Below are positions 45,880 to 54,690 of a stretch of DNA of 64,000 nucleotides, one piece after another. Each line of letters opens with the position of its first letter. The stretch's first letter is position 1. The stretch lies in assembly GCA_945867815.1 (NCBI GenBank), contig CAMBIX010000001.1:434001-498000 (forward strand), written 5' to 3'. The position numbers were made by a program, and so were the translations under genes. Source of the DNA: an uncultured Veillonellaceae bacterium (GTDB taxonomy: Bacteria > Bacillota > Negativicutes > Veillonellales > Veillonellaceae). Under the pieces are notes generated by a model. It saw only the letters and a program-made list of their open reading frames with translations. It made no database searches and was not told the DNA's origin.

Positions 45880-47421
45880 TTATGATAAAGTCGGTTTCCA
45901 AATAACTACTAACTTACGCTTATAATCTCGTTTAAACTGCTTTTGTAACTGATTAATCGCCACATCGGCAATCGTTGTATGCGTTCCCTTTTTCTTCCAA
46001 ATAGTCACCTCAACTTTATCATTGGTAATTGTCGATGTAAGTGACATGGCGGGCTGTTCATGACTCTCATCAATCGCTTCTGCTAGAGCTAATATGGTTG
46101 ATACCCGCATGACCTCTTCCTGTTGCTCTGGCGTTAATAACTTACCATAATCAGTCCTTTTAACAAAACGACCATTAGCCCCATGAGAGCAAGCAGCAAT
46201 AAATGCGCACATGGCTTGCTCTACATGAGTCAGCCCATATAAATTACAATTAACAATCACATAGGCGCTGTGCTTAGCATGGTTATAATAATTGATTTCC
46301 TTACCAATATCATGTAAAAGAGCTGCCACCCTGAGCAAATCTCCCGTTCGTTTACCATAACCATGTATAGATGCCCACTCCTCATACAAGGTATTACAAA
46401 TATTGGCAATATATTTAGCATGAATCAAATCATTTTGCGGACTGGATAAGAGTACGTTTTCCGTTGAATGGAGAAGAATATCATCAATAATGCCTGATGG
46501 ATTCATATAATTTTCTCCATAGTACTTATAAAATAAACCTTCTCTAAGGCCACAGCCACTGACTAAAATGCATTCAGCTCCCACATAAGACAGTAATTCA
46601 TTTACTACCGTAACACCGGCAATAATAATATCAGCCCGTTCAGTAGATAGGCCAGATATCTTACGCCGCTGAGACAAATTCCGTCCTCTTACTAGGCCTA
46701 TAACCTCTTGTAAACGCTCAGCTGTTAATTGATAATTATGTAATTTAGTCACAGGATAAGCATATTTGCGCTGATCTATTTTAGCTATATTACGAATAGT
46801 CCCACCAATACCAATCAAAGGAAGCTTTGTATGCTTTAACCAATCCTGTTTAGCAAGCAATTTACGAATATGAGCTACCATAGACTCATATTCCTTATCA
46901 GTGAATTCCTTGCCTGACTGAAAAGCTCCTGTTAAGGTTAAGGCGCCCATAGGCAAACTAACCGATTTAACAACGCGACGATTTCTAACAAGGGATACTT
47001 CAACACTAGCTCCACCTAAGTCAAAAAGGACGAAATCTCTAAGGGCGATAGTATTAATAACACCTAAAAATCCATAATTCGCCTCTTCTTCACCACTAAT
47101 ACAGCGGATAGGAATACCGGTCTGCTCCCGTACCATATCAATGAAAGCTTGTCCATTTTTAGCTAAACGTACCGCCGCCGTTGCTACCGCAATAATTTCA
47201 TCACAATTCATGGCTTCGGCCATATGAGAAAAAGCTAACAAAGTCTTTATCGCCCGCATCATAGCCGCTATAGTCAGCTTTTGCTTCTCCCACATACCTT
47301 CGCTCAAACGGATACTCTCCTTTTGCTGGTAAATCAACTGATAACTACCATTATCCGCAATCTCTATAATGACAAACCGTACCGAATTTGACCCTAAATC
47401 AATAAAAGCAATATGTTTCAT
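45880..47421 (-). CDS. ppx: Exopolyphosphatase/GppA phosphatase with HD domain
   Basis: 513 aa. The N-terminal ASKHA fold has IDLGSNSVRFVI, CISGEEEANYGFLG (catalytic Glu region) and FDLGGASVEVSLV. A C-terminal HD domain has ALLHDIGKEI and KHSAYVIV. It degrades polyphosphate or pppGpp; the two activities cannot be told apart by sequence. It is the first gene of the three-gene polyphosphate operon, with its own promoter. Confidence 0.9.
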   Translation of the reverse strand: MKHIAFIDLGSNSVRFVIIEIADNGSYQLIYQQKESIRLSEGMWEKQKLTIAAMMRAIKTLLAFSHMAEAMNCDEIIAVATAAVRLAKNGQAFIDMVREQTGIPIRCISGEEEANYGFLGVINTIALRDFVLFDLGGASVEVSLVRNRRVVKSVSLPMGALTLTGAFQSGKEFTDKEYESMVAHIRKLLAKQDWLKHTKLPLIGIGGTIRNIAKIDQRKYAYPVTKLHNYQLTAERLQEVIGLVRGRNLSQRRKISGLSTERADIIIAGVTVVNELLSYVGAECILVSGCGLREGLFYKYYGENYMNPSGIIDDILLHSTENVLLSSPQNDLIHAKYIANICNTLYEEWASIHGYGKRTGDLLRVAALLHDIGKEINYYNHAKHSAYVIVNCNLYGLTHVEQAMCAFIAACSHGANGRFVKRTDYGKLLTPEQQEEVMRVSTILALAEAIDESHEQPAMSLTSTITNDKVEVTIWKKKGTHTTIADVAINQLQKQFKRDYKRKLVVIWKPTLS

Positions 47422-47447
47422 CCTGCTTCCCCCTTGCTCTTATTTTA

Positions 47448-47476
47448 ATCTTACAAAAATGTACTTCATATTTCAA
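47448..47476 (-). promoter_or_regulatory. Promoter of the polyphosphate operon
   Basis: Minus-strand TTGAAA (47476-47471), a 17-base spacer and TAAGAT (47453-47448), about 27 bases before the ppx start, with a purine-rich AAGGGGG leader. Confidence 0.7.
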
Positions 47477-47520
47477 GTCTTTCCGATAAGAAATATAAAT
47501 TTTACTTATATATAAATATA

Positions 47521-47583
47521 AAAAAGGCAGCACTTATTTCTCCTTAAAGAACCTTTCAGCTCGTAAGGGATATAAGCACCGCC
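47521..47583 (-). terminator. Structured terminator after tatD, hairpin-family member
   Basis: As minus-strand RNA the 12-base outer stem (47583-47572 with 47537-47526) pairs throughout with three G-U pairs. Inside are CCTTA/TAAGG and GAGC...GTTC, and the element ends in TTTTT. The inner strand CCTTACGAGCT and TTCTTTAAGG resemble the cores at 29408 and 60793. Confidence 0.8.
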
Positions 47584-47593
47584 TTCCACACCT

Positions 47594-48364
47594 TTATTGT
47601 ATTTTAAACAAGCGTTTAGCATTCTCCAGAGCCGTCTTCGCCACCTCTTCTGCCTCCATCCCCTTCAAACGCCCAATCTCTTCCGCAATATACTGCGTTT
47701 TACTTGGATCATTACGCTTACCTCTAAAAGGAGGTGGTGTCAAATAAGGTGAATCCGTTTCTATCAATAAACGGTCCATTGGCACTTCTTTAGCAACCGC
47801 TTTCACCGTTTTAGAATTCTTGAAGGCTACTGGTCCAGCAAAGGAAATATAAAAATTATGCTTTATCAATTCTTTGGCCATTTCCCAACTACCAGAATAA
47901 CAGTGTAAAATACCGTAATTATCCTTACCTTCCTTACAAAGAATATCCATAAGGTCGCCATGGGCCTCCCGATCATGAATAAGAATCGGCAGGTCATGTT
48001 TACGAGCCAAAGCTAACTGTCGAATAAAGAGCTCCTTCTGCGTATCATGGTCACAATTTTCATCATTATAATAATCAAGACCAATTTCACCAATAGCAAC
48101 GACCTTGGGTTGCGAAGCTAATTCATCTAATAAATCCCAATCCGATTCGTTTTTAGGTGCTCCTTCTTCTGGATGAATCCCTACTGCCGCATAAATCTGT
48201 GGATACTTAGCAGCCATAGCGATAGCTGACTTAGATGTTTCTATATCTACACCAGGGCAGACAATATATTGCACGCCTGCTTCAAAGCAAGCAGCCAACA
48301 TAGCCTCTCTATCTTGGTCATAGGCTTCATCATTCACATGGGCATGGGTGTCAAATAATTCCAC
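47594..48364 (-). CDS. tatD: TatD family metal-dependent hydrolase/DNase
   Basis: 256-aa TIM barrel. Metal ligands appear in FDTHAHVND, VGIHPEEG, GEIGLDYY, PILIHDREAHGD, HCYSG and ETDSPYLTPPPFRGKRNDP. TatD proteins are 3'-5' exonucleases linked to DNA repair. It follows metG directly (stop and start one base apart), the standard Bacillota metG-tatD order. Confidence 0.95.
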   Translation of the reverse strand: MELFDTHAHVNDEAYDQDREAMLAACFEAGVQYIVCPGVDIETSKSAIAMAAKYPQIYAAVGIHPEEGAPKNESDWDLLDELASQPKVVAIGEIGLDYYNDENCDHDTQKELFIRQLALARKHDLPILIHDREAHGDLMDILCKEGKDNYGILHCYSGSWEMAKELIKHNFYISFAGPVAFKNSKTVKAVAKEVPMDRLLIETDSPYLTPPPFRGKRNDPSKTQYIAEEIGRLKGMEAEEVAKTALENAKRLFKIQ

Positions 48365-50398
48365 TTATTTCACCACACTTCCCGGTTCTAAGCTTTCTAC
48401 ATTAGTTACTTCCAAGTGATCACTTACATCAGAAGCCGATAAAATCATGCCGTAAGATTCTATCCCCATTAGCTTTCGTGGTGATAAATTAGCCAAATAG
48501 ATAACTTTTTTACCAATCAGTTCTTCCGGTTCATAATAATTAGAAATACCACTAACAACTGTCCGTTCTTCTACCCCAACATCTAAGGTAAATTTCAAGA
48601 GCTTTCTCGATTTCTTCACTTTTTCGCAAGTTAAAACCTTAGCTACACGTAAATCTAATTTTTCAAAATCCTCATAACTAATCATAGGTTTAATTGGTGG
48701 CAGGCTTGGTGCTTCGTCCATACCTTCCGTAACCCTTGCTCCTGTATCATTAATCATCTTTTTATCGGTTGTATCCTTATGAGCATCCTTTTTATCAGCC
48801 TTGGGGTCTTTGTTCTTAGTTACCGCTTCTTCCACATCAACCATTTCTGGCATGTCAAAACGCGGATAAATTGGTTTACCTGGCTGTACCACCGTATTAT
48901 CAGCTAATTGCCCCCATTTAGCCGCATCACCTAATACAGCCTTATCATAATCAGCAAGACCTAACTGTTCCCAGATCTTAGGCGCTCCATTCGGAATAAT
49001 TGGCCCCACTAAAATAGCTATGATACGCAAGGATTCTGCCAAATGATACATAACCGTTTCCAAACGAACCTTATCAGCCTCTTCCTGACTTTTAGACAAA
49101 ACCCAAGGCATAGTTTCATCTATGTACTTATTAGTACGCCCAATCAAAGCCCACACAGACTTAATGGCCTTATTAAGCTCCATAGATTCCATATATTGTT
49201 CATAATCATGTGTCGTTTTTACTGCCAGCTGAGCTAAGTCTTTATCCTCTGCTGTTAAGGAGTCATGTTTATGTAAAATGCCACCATGATATTTCTTAAT
49301 CATAGCCACGGTCCGATTTAATAAGTTGCCTAAGTCATTAGACAAATCAGCATTTACTTTTTGTACAAAAGACGGCAAAGTAAAGTTACCATCGTGACCT
49401 AATTGAATTTCACTTAATAAATAATAACGCAATGTATCTGAACCATACGTATCCAATAAAGGCATAGGGTCAATAACATTACCTAAGGACTTACTCATCT
49501 TAGTACCATCAACAACTAACCAGCCATGTCCAAATACCTGTTTAGGTAAAGGTAATTCTAAGCTCATCAACATAATCGGCCAAATAATGGAATGGAAACG
49601 AACGATTTCCTTACCAACCAAATGAATATTAGCTGGCCAGAACTTTTTATAAAGAGAATTATCTTCATCTAACATGCCTAAGGCACTAATATAGTTAACC
49701 AAAGCATCAAACCACACATAAATAACATGCTTAGGATCAAAAGGAACCTTAATACCCCAATCAAAACTTGTACGCGTTACACATAAGTCTTCTAAGCCTT
49801 GCTTAACAAATTGAATCATTTCGTTACGGCGAGATAGAGGCTGAATAAAATCTGGATGAGACGCAATAAAGTCTAACCATTTATCAGCATAATTACTCAT
49901 TTTGAAGAAGTAAGCTTCTTCCTGTACGCGTTCAACTGGTCGACCACAATCTGGACACGTATGATTAGGACCTAATTTCTGTTCTGTCCAAAAAGTTTCG
50001 CATGGCGTACAATACCAACCTTCATACTGAGACTTATAAATATCGCCCTTATCATAGGCTTTTTGAAACAAATACTGGACTACCTTTTCATGACGAGGCT
50101 GCGTCGTACGAATAAAATCATCATTAGATATATTTAATTTCTTCCATAATTCCTGAAAGCCAGTAACAATTTTAGTTGTATATTCTAAAGGTGTAATACC
50201 TAATTCTTCAGCCTTGCGCTGAATCTTTTGCCCATGTTCATCTGAACCTGTTAAAAAATGCACATCATACCCAGCTAGTCGTTTAAAACGAGCTACCATA
50301 TCCGCAATGGTCGTACAATAGGTATGCCCAATATGTAACTTAGCACTTGGATAATAAATTGGTGTCGTTATATAAAAAGGTTCTTTCTTTTCTGTCAT
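48365..50398 (-). CDS. metG: Methionyl-tRNA synthetase
   Basis: 677 aa class I synthetase. HIGH-type motif KLHIGHTY, zinc knuckle CTPC...CPDC, the KMSKSLGN loop, an anticodon-binding helical bundle and, after a charged linker (about residues 530-570, many Lys/Asp), a C-terminal EMAP-like tRNA-binding domain (YEDFEKLDLRVAKVL) that dimerises the enzyme. The start overlaps the rsmI stop (ATGA). Confidence 0.98.
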   Translation of the reverse strand: MTEKKEPFYITTPIYYPSAKLHIGHTYCTTIADMVARFKRLAGYDVHFLTGSDEHGQKIQRKAEELGITPLEYTTKIVTGFQELWKKLNISNDDFIRTTQPRHEKVVQYLFQKAYDKGDIYKSQYEGWYCTPCETFWTEQKLGPNHTCPDCGRPVERVQEEAYFFKMSNYADKWLDFIASHPDFIQPLSRRNEMIQFVKQGLEDLCVTRTSFDWGIKVPFDPKHVIYVWFDALVNYISALGMLDEDNSLYKKFWPANIHLVGKEIVRFHSIIWPIMLMSLELPLPKQVFGHGWLVVDGTKMSKSLGNVIDPMPLLDTYGSDTLRYYLLSEIQLGHDGNFTLPSFVQKVNADLSNDLGNLLNRTVAMIKKYHGGILHKHDSLTAEDKDLAQLAVKTTHDYEQYMESMELNKAIKSVWALIGRTNKYIDETMPWVLSKSQEEADKVRLETVMYHLAESLRIIAILVGPIIPNGAPKIWEQLGLADYDKAVLGDAAKWGQLADNTVVQPGKPIYPRFDMPEMVDVEEAVTKNKDPKADKKDAHKDTTDKKMINDTGARVTEGMDEAPSLPPIKPMISYEDFEKLDLRVAKVLTCEKVKKSRKLLKFTLDVGVEERTVVSGISNYYEPEELIGKKVIYLANLSPRKLMGIESYGMILSASDVSDHLEVTNVESLEPGSVVK

Positions 50399-51279
50399 GC
50401 CTGTTCCTCCTCGGCCAATGCTTTTTCTACTGCATTATATAAATCACGACGCCCTAAGCCTTGCTCCCGGGCAATTTGCCGTATAGCCTCTTTTTTAGCC
50501 ATTCCCGTATTTATTAATTGTAACACAGATTCAATGGGTGTCACGGCTCTCTCTTCTAGTAACTGATTTTGTCCTTTCTCGCTAGTAAGCTCATCTTCTT
50601 GACAACTACTAAGTAAAAGGACAAATTCACCCTTATATACGATTTGCTCTGGTTGCTCTATAAGAGCCATTAATGACCCCCGCCAAAAACTTTCAAATCG
50701 TTTGGTTAACTCTCTAGCAATAGTTAACTGCCTATCACCTAAGACTTCATATAAAATACGTAAGGTCTCCTTTAAGCGATGCGGTGCTTCATAAAAAATA
50801 AGGGTTCCCCTATACTTAGCCACCTCATGCAAACGTTCCCTAGCATGAACTGACCGTTTAGGCAAAAAGCCAATGAAAGTAAACTCCCTAGTATCTAAAC
50901 CTGAGGCAATCAAAGCCGTCAAAGCCGCATTAGCCCCTGGCAGAGGCGTTACCTCATAACCAGCTTTTACCGCTTTATTAGCTATATCGGCCCCAGGATC
51001 AGAAATAGCCGGCATACCGGCATCACTAACAAGAGCAATCTGCTTTCCTTTCGCCAGTAAACTTAATAAGTAATCTCCTTTTTCTTCCTTATTATGTTCA
51101 TGATAAGAAATAAGCGGCTTTTCTATTTGATAGTGATTTAACAATTGCCTTGTATGGCGCGTATCTTCCGCCGCTACATAATCGGCCTCACTTAATATAC
51201 GTACGCCACGATATGTCATATCTTCCAAATTTCCTATAGGTGTTGGCACCAAATACAAGTGGCCTCTAATCTCTTCCAT
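50395..51279 (-). CDS. rsmI: 16S rRNA (cytidine-1402-2'-O) methyltransferase
   Basis: 294 aa. It methylates the ribose of C1402, the base whose N4 is modified by RsmH from the mra cluster. YLVPTPIGNLEDMTYR, AAEDTRHTRQLL, ISYHEHN, VSDAGMPAISDPG and PGANAALTALIASG are all present. The ATG at 51279 begins at the conserved N-terminus, but its AGGAGG is 12 bases away; an in-frame ATT lies at the ideal distance, so the true start codon is uncertain by two codons. Confidence 0.95.
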   Translation of the reverse strand: MEEIRGHLYLVPTPIGNLEDMTYRGVRILSEADYVAAEDTRHTRQLLNHYQIEKPLISYHEHNKEEKGDYLLSLLAKGKQIALVSDAGMPAISDPGADIANKAVKAGYEVTPLPGANAALTALIASGLDTREFTFIGFLPKRSVHARERLHEVAKYRGTLIFYEAPHRLKETLRILYEVLGDRQLTIARELTKRFESFWRGSLMALIEQPEQIVYKGEFVLLLSSCQEDELTSEKGQNQLLEERAVTPIESVLQLINTGMAKKEAIRQIAREQGLGRRDLYNAVEKALAEEEQA

Positions 51280-52093
51280 ACCAATGACGCACCTCCTCAC
51301 TATACGCTGTCGCTCCCTCATAAATATAAAGAGGTGGCTCGACCTGCAAACTAACAGAGCCACCTTTTAAGGCTTCCAACAAAACAAGTTGAGCAGGCTC
51401 ACCTAACCGGCTATGTACCATTCGCAAGCGCTTAGGTTCTAACCCCACCTGTCTTAAAGCTACCATAAGTTCAACTAAACGGTCCGCCTTATAAATAAGC
51501 CAAGCCCGACCACGATACTTTACTAATCGCCGTATAGCCGCTACCAAATCAATTAAAGTCATAGTCACTTCATGACGAGCCTCTTTAGGACCTGACTCTT
51601 GGGATACTTTGCCTTGCCCTAGAGCAAAATAAGGCGGATTTACAACGACCCCATCAAAATAACCCTGCCAAGACTTATTTTGCTTACTTAAGGAAAGATA
51701 GTCGCCCCTTACCACATCAATAAAAGACTGTCGTTGATTCATATCTACATTTCGTTTAGCTAACTCGGCCATAATCGAATTTTGCTCAATCGCTGTTACA
51801 TGGCCAGCCCCCAAGGCTGATGCTACGAGAGAAATAATACCTGTACCTGACCCTAAATCTGCATACCGACGTTTATTATGCCAAGGTACAAAATGAGCCA
51901 ATAAAACCGCATCAATAGAAAAGCAAAATTGATCCGTCCGCTGCCATACTTTCATCCCCTCAATACAAATATCATCTAACCGTTCCTTGTCTGACTGTGG
52001 CTGACCCCAAGGCTTATCTCCTAAAGAGCTACCACCAGCCACCTTAGTCGAACCTAGATTTTCATCAAAGAGACCACACTCTTTAATGCTCAT
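51266..52093 (-). CDS. tRNA1(Val) A37 N6-methyltransferase-like protein
   Basis: 275 aa, YfiC/TrmN6-type class I methyltransferase. It has QRTDQFCFSIDAVLLAHF, the SAM loop ADLGSGTGIISL, the acidic AIEQNS and the catalytic NPPYF of N6-adenine methyltransferases. The frame extends to 52138, but the ATG at 52093 follows GAGGTG and gives the usual N-terminus. It overlaps ricT by 11 bases and rsmI by 14. Confidence 0.88.
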   Translation of the reverse strand: MSIKECGLFDENLGSTKVAGGSSLGDKPWGQPQSDKERLDDICIEGMKVWQRTDQFCFSIDAVLLAHFVPWHNKRRYADLGSGTGIISLVASALGAGHVTAIEQNSIMAELAKRNVDMNQRQSFIDVVRGDYLSLSKQNKSWQGYFDGVVVNPPYFALGQGKVSQESGPKEARHEVTMTLIDLVAAIRRLVKYRGRAWLIYKADRLVELMVALRQVGLEPKRLRMVHSRLGEPAQLVLLEALKGGSVSLQVEPPLYIYEGATAYSEEVRHWYGRD

Positions 52094-52928
52094 CAGGCAC
52101 CTCAACATCACGCCAAGATTTATCAACAATCCGGCCACCCTCTAACTGGACTTTCACCGTCTTACGATACCGGTTAATTTTTAAGACTTTTCCCTGTCCA
52201 TCTTCGGTAAGTACGGCTTTCCCCACGCCCGGTGGTTCTACCATATCGTCATCCTCTTCTCTTGGCTGCTTATATAATTCGCCACCCTTATGATACAACT
52301 CATCTTCATAATTAAGACAGCACATCAAGCGGCCACACACACCGGAAATTTTCTGAGGATTCAAGCTTAAGCTTTGATCTTTAGCCATTCGTATAGATAC
52401 AGGGGAAAATTCACCTAAAAAAGAAGCACAACACAAAGGGCGACCACAAGCGCCAATACCATTTAATATTTTAGCTTCATCTCGAACGCCTACTTGCCGT
52501 AATTCAATACGTGTACGGAATTGAGCGGCTAAATCTTTTACCAATTCACGGAAATCAACCCGCCCATCAGCCGTAAAGAAAAAAACAATCTTACTACCAT
52601 CAAAAGTATACTCTACATTAATTAACTTCATAGGTAATCGGCGCCGTTCAATACACGTTAAACAAATATTAAAAGCCTTATCTTCCCGGCTATGATTGCG
52701 CTCCACCTGCCGCAAATCTTTTGGTGACGCCTTACGAATCACCGTCTTTAGCGGTGATACAATGCTGCGTTCATCTACATCATGAGAAGCAATCACCACT
52801 TCTCCACATTCAAGACCACGCGCTGTCTCCACAATCGCATGATCCCCTAGTGTTAATTCTATCTGTCCTGGAGAAAAATAATAAATTTTCCCCGCCTTCT
52901 TAAAGCGGATACCTGTTATGGTTACCAC
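52083..52928 (-). CDS. ricT: RicT/YaaT, PSP1-domain protein
   Basis: 281 aa. The PSP1 domain runs from about residue 50 to 225 with the cysteine-rich NGIGACGRPLCCASFLGEFSPVSI and KISGVCGRLMCCLNYED. In Bacillus the RicAFT complex carries 4Fe-4S clusters and controls RNase Y-dependent RNA maturation. I chose GTG at 52928, six bases after AGGAGG; the longer frame has no site. It sits between holB and the trmN6-like gene, the usual Bacillota order. Confidence 0.92.
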   Translation of the reverse strand: MVTITGIRFKKAGKIYYFSPGQIELTLGDHAIVETARGLECGEVVIASHDVDERSIVSPLKTVIRKASPKDLRQVERNHSREDKAFNICLTCIERRRLPMKLINVEYTFDGSKIVFFFTADGRVDFRELVKDLAAQFRTRIELRQVGVRDEAKILNGIGACGRPLCCASFLGEFSPVSIRMAKDQSLSLNPQKISGVCGRLMCCLNYEDELYHKGGELYKQPREEDDDMVEPPGVGKAVLTEDGQGKVLKINRYRKTVKVQLEGGRIVDKSWRDVEVPDEH

Positions 52929-53970
52929 GTCGTTCCTCCTCAAGTACTTGTTCAACAGCTAAACAAAAGCCATCAACAACAAGTGAATTTTTTATATGTA
53001 AACGCAAAGCATCTTGTGCCTGCGTTGCTGCTTGAACAGCCTGCTGCACCGCCTTAGGCGGCCAATTCGTTAACATAGACGCCAATTCTTGCCTATACAT
53101 GGGATATAAACTAATTCCCATCGGCGCCCCAAAACGAAGAGCCTCTAAATCACGGAGCAAACCTTGTATATGGGTAAATAAAGTCATTAATTCTTCATTC
53201 GTCACATTTTCTAATCGCAAGGAAAGACGAGCGAAGGGTATCTGACTTTTTCCTAAAATACGTAAACAATCTAAAGCCAAATCTAAACCATCAATGCTAC
53301 CTGTTTCTGCCAATCGCAAAGCCCTAGCTGGATTGCCCTGACTGGCGGCCACTATCGAATCAATCGCTCCAGTATACTGTTTATCTAACAATAACTGTTT
53401 AATCAACTTATCCTCAACAGGCCGAAAGGGCACCGCCATACACCGTGACCAAATGGTTGGCAATACAAGCGATGGTTTGGTAGTAAGCAACATAAAATAT
53501 ACATTGCCTGGTGGCTCTTCAATGGTCTTCAATATGGCATTAGCAAAGACAGCATTAGCCGTTTGAAAATCTTCAATGATGACGACCCGAACCGCCTCAT
53601 CAGCTAATTGCAAGTAGTCATCTAACAATTGATGCCATTGATTAATAGATAGGTTTTTTTTTATAGGACGTAACCAAAAAGCATCCCCCTTATCTACATA
53701 GATAGGCAAATCACTTTCACTTATAGCCTTGACCCCTTCGCCATCTTCTGTTCGTGCTTGCCGACTTTCCTCTAAAAAGCGTTTCCCCGCATCACTAGAG
53801 AAAACCTGCCGCCCAACTAAAGTCGAAGCTAAACCAATAGCCGCACTTAATTTACCTAAGCCCTTATCTCCGTAAAAAAGCAAACTATGAGGCAGCTTAT
53901 TCTCTTCTACCAAATGTAAGAGACGGTTAATCTCTGCCGTCTGCCCTACAACATTAGAAAAATACCCCAT
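52900..53970 (-). CDS. holB: DNA polymerase III subunit delta'
   Basis: 356-aa clamp-loader subunit. N-terminal VVGQTAEINRLLHLVEENKLPHSLLFYGDKGLGK holds a P-loop-like sequence with an altered Thr/Ser (GKLS). IIEDFQTANAVFANAILKTIEEPPGNVYFMLLT is the DEAD-region equivalent with the conserved EEPP. Delta' subunits commonly lack ATPase function. It overlaps ricT by 29 bases. Confidence 0.92.
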   Translation of the reverse strand: MGYFSNVVGQTAEINRLLHLVEENKLPHSLLFYGDKGLGKLSAAIGLASTLVGRQVFSSDAGKRFLEESRQARTEDGEGVKAISESDLPIYVDKGDAFWLRPIKKNLSINQWHQLLDDYLQLADEAVRVVIIEDFQTANAVFANAILKTIEEPPGNVYFMLLTTKPSLVLPTIWSRCMAVPFRPVEDKLIKQLLLDKQYTGAIDSIVAASQGNPARALRLAETGSIDGLDLALDCLRILGKSQIPFARLSLRLENVTNEELMTLFTHIQGLLRDLEALRFGAPMGISLYPMYRQELASMLTNWPPKAVQQAVQAATQAQDALRLHIKNSLVVDGFCLAVEQVLEEERRGNHNRYPL

Positions 53971-54003
53971 ACTGACTCCTTTTACGCTATTATTTTATCA
54001 CAT

Positions 54004-54690
54004 TTATAATCTATCTAACACATGACTCTCTTGTATAGCTATCATAAGGTCTTCATGAATGGCTTCTTTCGACCGCATGGACTGGTGACTATCAGTACAA
54101 GCAATCCGCTTCCATCCATACCTAGCAACCAGTTCATCATAAGAGGCATGTACAGCCTTTAGATAGGCATGATCTTGTTCATGAATATCACCTGTTGTCC
54201 CCCCTGTTTTATGATGACGCTTAGCCATCAAGGCTTCTGTTACCACTAAGGGCACATCCAATAGGCAAACTACATCTGGTCTCGGCAAGCCAAACTTACA
54301 AAACTCAAAATCTTCCAACCAATCCAAAAAACGAATCCGTTCGGAAGCTTCTTCATACTTAACCATTTGATGCACCATGTTAGATGTTGTATATCTGTCA
54401 GCAATAATCACATGCCCTGCGTCATACCATTCTTTCCAAGTCGTTCGATAAGAAGCAAAGCGGTCAACCGCATATAAGCTACTAGCCGCATAAGGATTAA
54501 CATCGTTCGGATGCTTACCAAAGTCTCCAGCCAAGTACATCTTAATAGGACCACAAGCAGGACTGTCATAATTAGGAAAGCTAATCGTATGCACCTTATA
54601 GCCCCTAGCCTGCAAGGTCTCTGCTAATAATTGGGTCTGCGTCGCCTTTCCGCTACCATCGCCGCCTTCAATCGTAATTAATCTACCCAT
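54004..54690 (-). CDS. tmk: Thymidylate kinase family protein
   Basis: 228 aa. It phosphorylates dTMP to dTDP. P-loop IEGGDGSGKATQTQ, the DR motif VDRFASYR, DRYTTSNMVHQM and LLDVPLVVTEALM. The form with GKATQ and an insertion near the LID (RHHKTGGTTGD) is unlike the E. coli enzyme. ATG at 54690 overlaps the decarboxylase stop (TAATG) and follows GGAGAG by seven bases. It is paired with holB, as is usual. Confidence 0.9.
   Translation of the reverse strand: MGRLITIEGGDGSGKATQTQLLAETLQARGYKVHTISFPNYDSPACGPIKMYLAGDFGKHPNDVNPYAASSLYAVDRFASYRTTWKEWYDAGHVIIADRYTTSNMVHQMVKYEEASERIRFLDWLEDFEFCKFGLPRPDVVCLLDVPLVVTEALMAKRHHKTGGTTGDIHEQDHAYLKAVHASYDELVARYGWKRIACTDSHQSMRSKEAIHEDLMIAIQESHVLDRL

Noticed and set aside
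52900-53970. holB as a defective gene because of an altered P-loop
   Set aside because: Delta' subunits often lack a working Walker A motif; the rest of the protein is intact.
54004-54690. tmk P-loop GKATQ as a mutation
   Set aside because: The whole protein is of a distinct, consistent thymidylate-kinase subtype, so this is more likely a lineage feature.
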